The notes below the pieces were generated by a model. That model saw nothing but the letters and a program-made list of their open reading frames with translations, did no database searches and was not told where the DNA came from. A stretch of 7,135 bases of DNA from Thermomicrobiales bacterium (GTDB taxonomy: Bacteria > Chloroflexota > Limnocylindria > Limnocylindrales > CSP1-4). Where the stretch lies: assembly GCA_004525275.1 (NCBI GenBank), contig SPCO01000073.1, positions 1 to 7,135 on the forward strand, written 5' to 3'. The translations under genes were made by a program, and so were the position numbers. Shown piece by piece: positions 1 through 5,752 of this stretch. How positions within the stretch are numbered: the first letter of the stretch is position 1; every line of letters starts with the position of its first letter.

Positions 1-1371
1 CCGCTCGGTCCGCAAAGGCGAGCCTGGGATCGTCCCGGACCCGAGCCGGCTCGCGCGTTGCCGATGGTGCCGGACGCGGAGACGCTCGAATTCTCCGGCT
101 TCGGCCGCTCGCTCCAGGACCTCCTCGCCGGCCACGCTCGCGCTGAGCACCTGACCCGTAGGCGTTGTGTCGCCGACCTGGTAGACGTTGCGGCGTCGGA
201 TCTCGAGAGGACTGAGTTGTAGCGCCTCGGCGATGCGGTTGAGATGCGTCTCGGCCGCGAACTCGGTCTGCGGGGCGCCGAACCCCCGAAACGCCCCATT
301 CGGCGGCGTATTCGTGCGCGTCGCCCGGGCCCGGATACGGACGTTCGGACAGCGGTATGGGCCGCCGGCGTGGATGGCACCGCGCGAGAGCACGACGGGG
401 GTCAGTGTGCAGTACGCACCGCCGTCCATGACGACCTCGATGTCCTGGGCCACCAGCCGGCCGTCGTGGGTGACCCCGGTCCGGTGGCGCACGATGGCCG
501 GGTGTCGCTTGGTGGTGGCCGCGAGGTCTTCGTGCCGGTCGTAGATCATCCGTACCGGACGTCTGGCCTTGCCCGCCAGGAGGGCCGCGTGCAAGGCGAT
601 CATCGAGGGGTATTCCTCCTTGCCCCCGAACCCGCCGCCGGTCTCGGCCTGGACGACCCGCGCCTGGCGGTCGTCCATGGCCAGGCCACGCTTGAGTGCC
701 GTATGGACGTAATACGGGCACTGGAGCGAACCGTGGACGGTCACCCCGCCGTCGTCGCTCGGGATGGCGATCATCGCGTTGTTCTCGATGTACAGCTGCT
801 CCTGGTGGCCGACTCGATACTCGCCTTCCAGGATGAAGTCCGCCGCCGCGAAGGCTCGGTCCGGATCCCCCGTCGCGAGTTCATAGGCGGCGAAGACATG
901 CTCGGACGACAACGGATCGAACACCGCAGGCAGCGCCTCGGTCGTGACCCGGAGCGCCCGGCGGGCGGCGCGCAGGGTCGCCCGATCCAAGGCGGCGATC
1001 AAGACCAGCGCCTCGGCGTGGTGCTGGATCCGGCCACCGACCGGGACGAGGATCGGCTGATCGGACTTGATCGAACTGACGATATTGTCACCGGGGATGT
1101 CGGCCGCGGTGACGACCACGACGCCGGACCAGTCGAACGCGGGGTCCAGCTCGATGGAGACGAGTCGGGCGTGGGCGTCCGTGGAGCGGATCGTCGCCCC
1201 GAACCAGGCGCCCGGAAAGACGAGATCGTCGGCGTACATGGCCGTCCCGGTGAGTTTGGCCGGGCCTTCACGTCGTAGCGGCGGCGCGCTCCGGGCGCGA
1301 CCCGGCGTGATCGCGTCGGGCTGGGCGACGAGGGCGCCGGGTAGCTCGGTCCGGCTCGTCAGGTCGGGCAA
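1..1371 (-). CDS. Xanthine dehydrogenase, molybdopterin-binding large subunit (N-terminal 457 aa; 3' end outside window)
   Basis: Catalytic molybdenum-cofactor subunit of a xanthine dehydrogenase, oxidising hypoxanthine or xanthine towards urate in the cytoplasm. The reading frame is open from a TTG at 1371 to the window edge. Visible family motifs are the N-terminal hammerhead-domain entry GPAKLTGTAMYADD (about 36-49), SLQCPYYVHTALKRG (215-229), the cofactor loop GGGFGGKE (245-252) and AFRGFGAPQ (360-368). The Glu after GGK matches the substrate-binding Glu (Glu802 in the bovine enzyme), which favours purine oxidation over the CO dehydrogenase or aldehyde oxidase branches; this is family knowledge plus inference. 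The TTG start is chosen because GGAGG lies 7 bases upstream; an in-frame GTG at 1404 lacks that support. The protein starts directly with the Mo-binding module, so the 2Fe-2S and FAD parts must be separate genes, possibly beyond the left edge. The gene is divergent from the GGDEF gene. Confidence 0.93.
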   Translation of the reverse strand, partial: MPDLTSRTELPGALVAQPDAITPGRARSAPPLRREGPAKLTGTAMYADDLVFPGAWFGATIRSTDAHARLVSIELDPAFDWSGVVVVTAADIPGDNIVSSIKSDQPILVPVGGRIQHHAEALVLIAALDRATLRAARRALRVTTEALPAVFDPLSSEHVFAAYELATGDPDRAFAAADFILEGEYRVGHQEQLYIENNAMIAIPSDDGGVTVHGSLQCPYYVHTALKRGLAMDDRQARVVQAETGGGFGGKEEYPSMIALHAALLAGKARRPVRMIYDRHEDLAATTKRHPAIVRHRTGVTHDGRLVAQDIEVVMDGGAYCTLTPVVLSRGAIHAGGPYRCPNVRIRARATRTNTPPNGAFRGFGAPQTEFAAETHLNRIAEALQLSPLEIRRRNVYQVGDTTPTGQVLSASVAGEEVLERAAEAGEFERLRVRHHRQRASRLGSGTIPGSPLRTER

Positions 1372-1378
1372 AGGCGAT

Positions 1379-1383
1379 CCTCC
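1379..1383 (-). promoter_or_regulatory. Ribosome binding site of the xanthine dehydrogenase gene
   Basis: GGAGG on the minus strand, 7 bases before the TTG at 1371-1369. It decides the start: the nearby ATG at 1384-1382 is out of frame and soon meets a stop, and the in-frame GTG at 1404-1402 has no comparable site. Confidence 0.75.
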
Positions 1384-1440
1384 ATTGGCCGATGACTCTA
1401 TCACCGGGTGCGGCTACGGGGGCGTCCGATCTGGTCCGCA

Positions 1441-1458
1441 TGTGACCTTCGGGTCATG
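1441..1458. promoter_or_regulatory. Inverted repeat with TTCG loop, candidate operator or RNA hairpin
   Basis: TGACC (1443-1447) and GGTCA (1452-1456) pair perfectly around TTCG. As plus-strand RNA this is the very stable C(UUCG)G tetraloop, extendable by two G-U pairs. As DNA it is a two-fold symmetric site about 72-85 bases upstream of the xanthine dehydrogenase start, a plausible position for a regulator. No T-run follows on either strand, so a terminator is unlikely. Confidence 0.4.
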
Positions 1459-1623
1459 GTCGAAACCGGACCCGGATGGCCAGAATCGGGCAATGGATCG
1501 CTATCTCGAGTCTCTACAGCAGTCTGGACCGGACCCAGCTGGACCGCACCATTCGGTGCAGGGCAGCACCGGCAATAGGTCCGTCATCGCCCCGGAAACA
1601 GGGCCATCGGAGGTGTCGGCCGG

Positions 1624-1629
1624 TATAGT
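1624..1629 (+). promoter_or_regulatory. Possible -10 element for the GGDEF gene
   Basis: TATAGT matches five of six bases of the TATAAT consensus in a GC-rich background and lies 65 bases upstream of the ATG at 1695. No recognisable -35 hexamer is seen about 17 bases further upstream, so this is only a suggestion. Confidence 0.25.
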
Positions 1630-1652
1630 CGGCGGTCCGTGGTGCTGTTCAT

Positions 1653-1678
1653 CATCCATCCCGGTCTTCATCCATCCC
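1653..1678. repeat. Tandem 10-base direct repeat in the GGDEF leader
   Basis: CATCCATCCC occurs at 1653-1662 and exactly again at 1669-1678, 16 bases start to start, ending 16 bases before the GGDEF start codon. It would lie in the 5' untranslated leader if transcription starts near the TATAGT. Its function is unknown; it could be a protein or RNA binding site, or chance. Confidence 0.45.
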
Positions 1679-1694
1679 AGCTAGCACGGTCGAG

Positions 1695-2426
1695 ATGAAC
1701 CAGAACGTTCTCATCCTGCTCATCATCCTCGTCGTCGCCAATCTGATCCTCATCGCGGTCGCCCTGATCCGGTCGTTGCGGCGCCGCCGAGCGGCCGAGG
1801 AAGGTCCACGATGGGACGACGTGCCGAACCGGCCGATCGCTGGGTCGCGCGGCTACGTCAGCCCGATGCCACCCGCTGACAGCCCGGCGCCGCCGAGTCG
1901 GACCGATCAGCTGACCGGCCTGCTGGTGGCCACTGAATGGAACCGGATCATCCTCGACGAGGACGCGCGAAACCACCGATATGGCCGTCCGGCGACGGTC
2001 GTCATCGTCGAGCTGGGCGGGTTCGACCGCTTGGTGAGTTCGTTGGGCCGCGAGGCCGGCGACCGCGTCCTGCCCGCCGTCGCGGACACGATGCGCCGGA
2101 ACGCTCGGAGCGCCGATTTCGTGGCTCGGCTTGGCCCGGGCCGCTTTGGCGTGCTGTTGCCCGAGACCGGTGAGGTCGAGGCCGTCAACTATGTCGAACG
2201 CGTCCGACACGCGGCCGAGTTGTGGCTGGAGTCCGGAGCGATCGCGCTCCAGCTGGCGATCGGCTGGGCGAGTCCGACAGCGGATACCACCCTGGTGGAC
2301 GCGGCGGCCGTGGCCCAGGAGCGCATGTTCACGGAGTTGCGTCGCGGGGCGAGGCGGGCGAGCGATCTCGACTTCGGGGCCGATCCACCGGCACAAGATA
2401 CCGAGGGGTCGCCCTCGCCCGCCTGA
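1695..2426 (+). CDS. Membrane-anchored protein with degenerate GGDEF domain
   Basis: 243-residue protein with one N-terminal membrane segment (about 5-26), an RSLRRRR stop-transfer stretch (27-33), a Pro-rich linker (to about 69) and a GGDEF-type domain (about 70-220). The domain entry DQLTGL (71-76) and the terminal region (LAIGWASP near 188, AVAQERMF near 206) fit the family. The GGDEF signature itself reads GPGRF (147-151), so its acidic metal and catalytic residues are gone. The usual DxDxFK motif is replaced by ELGGFD (106-111), removing substrate-contact Lys and Asn positions. The upstream RxxD inhibitory-site motif is kept as RSAD (138-141). I infer a non-catalytic cyclic di-GMP or nucleotide sensor or scaffold at the inner membrane. 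Only a weak ribosome site precedes the ATG. It runs opposite to all its neighbours and ends 9 bases from the convergent deacylase gene. Confidence 0.85.
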   Translation: MNQNVLILLIILVVANLILIAVALIRSLRRRRAAEEGPRWDDVPNRPIAGSRGYVSPMPPADSPAPPSRTDQLTGLLVATEWNRIILDEDARNHRYGRPATVVIVELGGFDRLVSSLGREAGDRVLPAVADTMRRNARSADFVARLGPGRFGVLLPETGEVEAVNYVERVRHAAELWLESGAIALQLAIGWASPTADTTLVDAAAVAQERMFTELRRGARRASDLDFGADPPAQDTEGSPSPA

Positions 2427-2435
2427 GTCGACTCG

Positions 2436-4052
2436 TCAGTCCAGGCCGCGGCGCAGACCGCGGCCGGGCGTCGCTCCCGTATGCACGCCATCGGCGATGA
2501 CCGGCGTTCCGGCCACGATGACGTGGTCGATCCCGATCGGATAGTTGCGCGGCTGGTCGTAGGTCGCGGTCGAACGGACCGTGGCCGGGTCAAAGACGAC
2601 CAGGTCGGCCACCGCGTCATCCCGGATGATCCCGCGGTCACGTAGACCGAGTCGGGCGGCCGGCGCCGACGTCATCTTGCGGATCGCCTCTTCCAGGCTG
2701 AGGAGCGCCTCGTCGCGTACGAACTGGCCGAGGATCCGGGGAAAGCTGCCGTAGGTCCGCGGACTCGGTTTCTCACCAAGGAACGTGCTGTCCGTTCCGA
2801 CCATCCCGACCGGGTGCGCCACGAACTGGCGCAGGCTCGCGGCCGCCGGACCGCTCGTGACCTGGCTGACCCCCAGGTCCTCGGCGAGCAACAGGTCGCA
2901 GATGACGTCGAGCGCATCGCGGCCTGTCTCGGTCATCACCTCGGCCACGGTCCGGCTCTCCCAGCGGAGGTTCTCCGGCCGGCGGAAGGCTCCGAGCCGT
3001 ACATCGGCCCAACCCGCGGCGCTTGCGTAGGAGGCCCCGCGGGCCGCGAACTCCGCCCGGATGCGATCACGCGCCGCGCGGTCGGCCAGGCGCTCCTTGA
3101 GCGGAGTCGGCCCACCCGCCTGGATCCAGAGGGGGAGTTGGGTCAGAAGTCGGGTACAGGCCCACTCTGACGGGTAGGTGTCGAAGGTCACGTCCAGCCC
3201 TGCGCGGCGGGCTTCGTCGATGAGCGCGAGCATCGGCTCGGGACCGCCCGGATGCGTCTCGCGGTGGTAGAAGTGGGTGATGTGGGCTGGTGCTCCGGCC
3301 CGCCGTCCGATCTCGATCGCTTCCCGGAACGGGTCGAGATACCGGTCACCGAGCGGGTAGCGGACGTGGCTGTGATAGAAGCCGCCGCTGCGGCCGGCCA
3401 CGTGGGTGAGCGCCGCCAATTCGTCGGTCGTCGCGAAGGCGCCCGGCGGGTAGTCCAGACCGGAGCTGAGTCCGAACGCGCCCTCGGCCATCCCGTCGCG
3501 CAGGATCGAGCCCATCCCGTCGATCGCCTGGGCATCGACTGGGCCGTCGTCCCAGCCGACCGTGGCGATACGCAACTGGGAATTGCCGACCAGGGTCGCG
3601 ATATTGAGGCTGACCGTGCCGTCGTAGCGGGCCAGGTAGCTCCCGACCGAGGTCCAGCCGTAGTCGAGATCCGGGCGGCCGTCGAGACCGGAATCAAGGA
3701 CGACGAACGCTTCCAGGTCCTCGCGCCGGCTGAATGGGGCGAACCCATTGCCATCGACTCCGACGAGCTCCGTCGTGACGCCCTGACGGACCTTTGGCTC
3801 GTGCCGCGGATCGGCCAGGATCATCAGGCCACCGTGGCTGTGGAGGTCGATGAAGCCAGGGGCCACGACCTTGCCCGTGGCGTCGATCGTGCGCGGTGCT
3901 CGCGGCAGCGCCGGGCCGACTCCAACTGCGGCGCCCGGATCGAGGACGCGGATCCGACCGTCGAGGATCGCGAGGGTGCCCGGCCGCCCTGGCGTACCGG
4001 TGCCATCCACGATCGTGCCGCCCGTGATGAGCAGGTCGGCGTGCTCGGTCAT
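2436..4052 (-). CDS. N-acyl-D-amino-acid deacylase-like amidohydrolase
   Basis: 538-residue metal-dependent hydrolase of the D-aminoacylase branch of the amidohydrolase superfamily, probably cytoplasmic. Visible features: N-terminal beta-sandwich start DLLITGGTIVDGTG (6-19), metal motif HSH (71-73) in PGFIDLHSHGG, second-shell His in HSHVR (227-231) and ITHFYH (258-263), substrate-region TFDTYP (289-294), late Asp in GTDS (419-422) and the C-terminal sandwich ADLVVFDP (482-489). The family's usual metal-bridging Cys in GNCG is replaced by Asp100 in GVDGNG. Characterised relatives remove acyl groups from D-amino acids; the true substrate here is unknown. The ATG overlaps the guanine deaminase stop as ATGA, and no strong ribosome site is seen, which suggests translational coupling. 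Context favours a role in nitrogen recovery from purines or ureide- or hydantoin-like compounds; this is inference. Confidence 0.88.
   Translation of the reverse strand: MTEHADLLITGGTIVDGTGTPGRPGTLAILDGRIRVLDPGAAVGVGPALPRAPRTIDATGKVVAPGFIDLHSHGGLMILADPRHEPKVRQGVTTELVGVDGNGFAPFSRREDLEAFVVLDSGLDGRPDLDYGWTSVGSYLARYDGTVSLNIATLVGNSQLRIATVGWDDGPVDAQAIDGMGSILRDGMAEGAFGLSSGLDYPPGAFATTDELAALTHVAGRSGGFYHSHVRYPLGDRYLDPFREAIEIGRRAGAPAHITHFYHRETHPGGPEPMLALIDEARRAGLDVTFDTYPSEWACTRLLTQLPLWIQAGGPTPLKERLADRAARDRIRAEFAARGASYASAAGWADVRLGAFRRPENLRWESRTVAEVMTETGRDALDVICDLLLAEDLGVSQVTSGPAAASLRQFVAHPVGMVGTDSTFLGEKPSPRTYGSFPRILGQFVRDEALLSLEEAIRKMTSAPAARLGLRDRGIIRDDAVADLVVFDPATVRSTATYDQPRNYPIGIDHVIVAGTPVIADGVHTGATPGRGLRRGLD
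2444..2465. terminator. GC-rich perfect hairpin at the convergent gene ends
   Basis: GGCCGCGG (2444-2451) and CCGCGGCC (2458-2465) form an 8-base-pair perfect stem with a 6-base loop, 17 bases after the GGDEF stop codon. It overlaps the last codons of the opposite gene (Arg-Gly-Leu-Arg-Arg-Gly-Leu). No T-run follows, so it could at most be a T-less terminator or mRNA 3'-end stabiliser for the GGDEF transcript. A separate palindrome GAGTCGACTC (2425-2434) spans the stop codon. Confidence 0.35.
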
Positions 4053-5374
4053 CGCCGCCCGGGCCCGTCAAGCCTGCGACCGCGGACCCAGGCCGCACGG
4101 ACCATGTCGGGATGGGCCCTGAAGATCAGTCGGCCCATCAGGTCCGCTGGGTCGTCGTCCGATGGCGCTCCGGGGAGGGCGGCCGCGAAGGCCGGATCAA
4201 CAGCGATGAGGTCCGCTTCCTTGCCCGCCTCGAGTGACCCGATGACGTCGCCCAGACCCAGCGCGCGAGCGCCGTCCAGCGTCCCCGCCCGAAGCCAGCT
4301 GAGCGAGTCAAGGACATCACCCTCGATGCCGACCAGGGATCGCCGCGCCATGTGGGCATAGGCTCCGACCCGCATGACCGAGAAGATGGACGCATCCGGG
4401 CCCCCGGAGACGTCCGATCCGAGACCGAGCGACAGGCCCGCTGCGCGATATCGCGCGAACGGCATGATCCCCGCCCCGATGAACAGGTTCGAGGCGGGAC
4501 AGTGGGCAACATGCGTTCCAGATTCGACCAGCCGTCCGAGTTCGCGCTCCGACAGATGGATCGCATGCGCGAGGACCGTCCGCGCGCCCAGCCCGCCGGC
4601 CCGATCATAGACGTCGACATAGTCACGGGCATCGGGGAACTGACGAGCCACCTCGGCGATCTCGTTTGGATCCTCGGAGACGTGTGACTGCCACCAGGAG
4701 TCTGTCGAGCGCGCCAGGTCGGCCGACTCTCGAAGCATCTCGGCCGAGCAGGTGAGCGCGAAGCGGGGCGTCACCGCGTAGCCAAGTCGACCGGCATCGG
4801 CGCCGTGCCAACGCTCGATCAGGTCGGCCGACTCCCGGATCGAACGATCCAGGATCGTCGCCGGAAGGATCTCGTCGTCATAGGTACCCCGGTCCATCAT
4901 CACCTTGCCCAGGATCGCCCGGATCCCGTGCGCCTCGGCCGCCCGGTAGGCAGCGTCCATGGCGGCCGCGTACACGACGCCGTGGGCGAGGACGGTCGTC
5001 GTCCCGACCGCCGCGAACGACTCGAAGATCGGCGGGGCCAGTCGCTCGGCGATCGCGGGATCCGACCAGGATCGCTCGGTCGGGAAGGTGATCCGCTCCA
5101 GCCAGGTCAGGAGGTCCAGCGCAAAACCGAGGCCGACGTTGGGGACCTGGGGCAGGTGGCAGTGAAGGTCGACCATGCCGGGCATGACGACCCACGGTCG
5201 CAGGTCGACCGCCGTCGATGCTTCGACCGGTCGCTCGCCAGCGCGCCCGGCGAAGACCAGCTTTCCGACGGCGTCGACGATCACGAGACCGTCCGGCTCG
5301 TGCAGGGTCCCGCCCGCTGCGAGCGGTGTCAGCAGGCGGGCCCGGATCGCAAACGGCGCGCTGGGCAGATCCAT
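4049..5374 (-). CDS. guaD: Guanine deaminase
   Basis: Zinc amidohydrolase that converts guanine to xanthine and ammonia, feeding xanthine dehydrogenase. The 441-residue length matches the family. Numbered from the ATG at 5374: metal motif HCH with Gln76 in LHCHLPQ (70-76), LLTWLERITFPTE (88-100), KVMMDR (157-162), substrate-binding PRF with Arg204, SHVSE with zinc ligand His231 and catalytic Glu234, DVYDRAGGLG (254-263), LAHAIHLSE with His270, HCPASN (291-296) and GSDVSGG with Asp321. All expected catalytic residues are present, so the enzyme should be active. A GTG three bases earlier (5377) is an alternative start and an in-frame TAG at 5386-5384 excludes anything longer. No Shine-Dalgarno precedes either; TAGCCT lies 6 bases before the ATG, as in leaderless transcripts. 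The downstream deacylase gene overlaps by four bases. The alternative of another nucleobase or atrazine-type deaminase is unlikely given the KVMMDR and TPRF blocks. Confidence 0.94.
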   Translation of the reverse strand: MDLPSAPFAIRARLLTPLAAGGTLHEPDGLVIVDAVGKLVFAGRAGERPVEASTAVDLRPWVVMPGMVDLHCHLPQVPNVGLGFALDLLTWLERITFPTERSWSDPAIAERLAPPIFESFAAVGTTTVLAHGVVYAAAMDAAYRAAEAHGIRAILGKVMMDRGTYDDEILPATILDRSIRESADLIERWHGADAGRLGYAVTPRFALTCSAEMLRESADLARSTDSWWQSHVSEDPNEIAEVARQFPDARDYVDVYDRAGGLGARTVLAHAIHLSERELGRLVESGTHVAHCPASNLFIGAGIMPFARYRAAGLSLGLGSDVSGGPDASIFSVMRVGAYAHMARRSLVGIEGDVLDSLSWLRAGTLDGARALGLGDVIGSLEAGKEADLIAVDPAFAAALPGAPSDDDPADLMGRLIFRAHPDMVRAAWVRGRRLDGPGRR

Positions 5375-5380
5375 CACGGA

Positions 5381-5386
5381 AGGCTA
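5381..5386 (-). promoter_or_regulatory. Candidate -10 element of a leaderless guaD transcript
   Basis: TAGCCT on the minus strand fits the relaxed TANNNT -10 pattern and ends exactly 6 bases before the ATG at 5374, which would put the transcription start on the start codon. This agrees with the lack of a ribosome binding site. The TAG also serves as the in-frame stop upstream of guaD. Confidence 0.35.
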
Positions 5387-5412
5387 GCAGGCGCCGATGG
5401 GCGCCGGACATG

Positions 5413-5440
5413 ATCCGACCCGGATCGGATGACCCGGGTC
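5413..5440. promoter_or_regulatory. Tandem palindromic boxes upstream of guaD, candidate operator
   Basis: ATCCGA (5413-5418) pairs with TCGGAT (5425-5430), and immediately after comes the perfect palindrome GACCCGGGTC (5431-5440). Seen another way, GACCCGGATC (5417-5426) and GACCCGGGTC (5431-5440) are nine-of-ten identical and spaced 14 bases. They lie about 43-66 bases upstream of the proposed guaD start, a typical place for an activator or regulator pair. There is no T-run, so a terminator for the small upstream gene is less likely. Confidence 0.4.
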
Positions 5441-5466
5441 GTGGCGTGGGCGGAGTCGTCAGACGG

Positions 5467-5652
5467 TCAGCGCTTCTTGCCGCGGACCTCGAACAAGTGC
5501 GCGGTCCACTCGGACCCGCCTCGGTCGGCGGCCTGCGAACTGCCGTGCCACCCGCAGGTGCAGGTGATGGTCTGCGCCTGATGCTTGTACTCATCGATGA
5601 CGTGCTTGAAGGGTTCGACGGTCGTGGGCTTTACCGGTGGGCGACTGTTCAC
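5467..5652 (-). CDS. Small CxCGW-motif protein, hypothetical
   Basis: 61-residue protein of unknown function; I do not recognise a named family. It is basic at its C-terminus (VRGKKR), has no membrane segment or signal peptide, and centres on CTCGWHG (31-37) followed by SEWTAH (47-52). Two Cys and one or more His (24, 36, 52) could bind a zinc or other metal ion in a small knuckle; this is inference from spacing. The GTG start at 5652 has a strong AGGAG 5 bases upstream, the best evidence that the gene is real. It lies 100 bases after the binding-protein gene and about 90 bases before guaD, all on the minus strand. A weak -10-like TAAACT (minus strand, 5716-5721) could give it its own promoter. 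Confidence 0.7.
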   Translation of the reverse strand: MNSRPPVKPTTVEPFKHVIDEYKHQAQTITCTCGWHGSSQAADRGGSEWTAHLFEVRGKKR

Positions 5653-5657
5653 ACGAT

Positions 5658-5662
5658 CTCCT
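5658..5662 (-). promoter_or_regulatory. Ribosome binding site of the small CxCGW gene
   Basis: AGGAG on the minus strand, separated by ATCGT (5 bases) from the GTG at 5652-5650. It supports both the gene and its GTG start. Confidence 0.7.
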
Positions 5663-5752
5663 GCGAAATGGCATCACCGGGGGGCGCGAACGCTGTCGGC
5701 GGCCGGGGGCTCTCTAGTTTACCCGATTTCGTCCCTCCTGACCGGCAGCCAC

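Larger units (their letters stand above)
1372..1694. promoter_or_regulatory. Divergent intergenic control region, xanthine dehydrogenase / GGDEF gene
   Basis: A 323-base stretch without a convincing gene, which must carry promoters for both divergent genes. It contains a TGACC-TTCG-GGTCA inverted repeat (1443-1456), a GACCCGGAT box (1469-1477) also found upstream of guaD, two copies of ACCGGACCC (1465-1473 and 1528-1536), a possible -10 hexamer on the plus strand (1624-1629) and a 10-base direct repeat (1653-1678). A 63-codon plus-strand reading frame (1493-1684) was judged non-coding. Confidence 0.6.

Noticed and set aside
1..60. Possible frameshift near the left edge, because another frame there reads plausibly (DDPRLAFADRA)
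   Set aside because: The main frame stays open to the edge with normal third-position GC and lies in a variable linker between conserved blocks; without the downstream sequence a shift cannot be argued.
244..1278. Long plus-strand open frame (344 codons) opposite the xanthine dehydrogenase gene
   Set aside because: It is the antisense shadow of a gene with clear family motifs; its translation is rich in Arg, Gly and Asp with no recognisable domain, as expected in GC-rich DNA.
1493..1684. 63-codon plus-strand frame starting MDRYLESLQQ in the divergent region
   Set aside because: No ribosome site, no family resemblance, and the frame is open far upstream by chance; its end overlaps the repeat-bearing leader of the GGDEF gene.
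1668..2396. 242-codon minus-strand frame opposite the GGDEF gene
   Set aside because: The plus strand encodes a recognisable membrane segment and GGDEF fold, while the opposite frame gives Arg/Asp/Gln-rich sequence without a domain.
3252..4361. 369-codon plus-strand frame across the deacylase and guanine deaminase genes
   Set aside because: It spans two well-supported minus-strand genes and has no domain; it is a composition-driven shadow.
5733..5739. Perfect AGGAGGG on the minus strand after the binding-protein stop
   Set aside because: No ATG, GTG or TTG follows at a usable distance, so it does not mark a gene.
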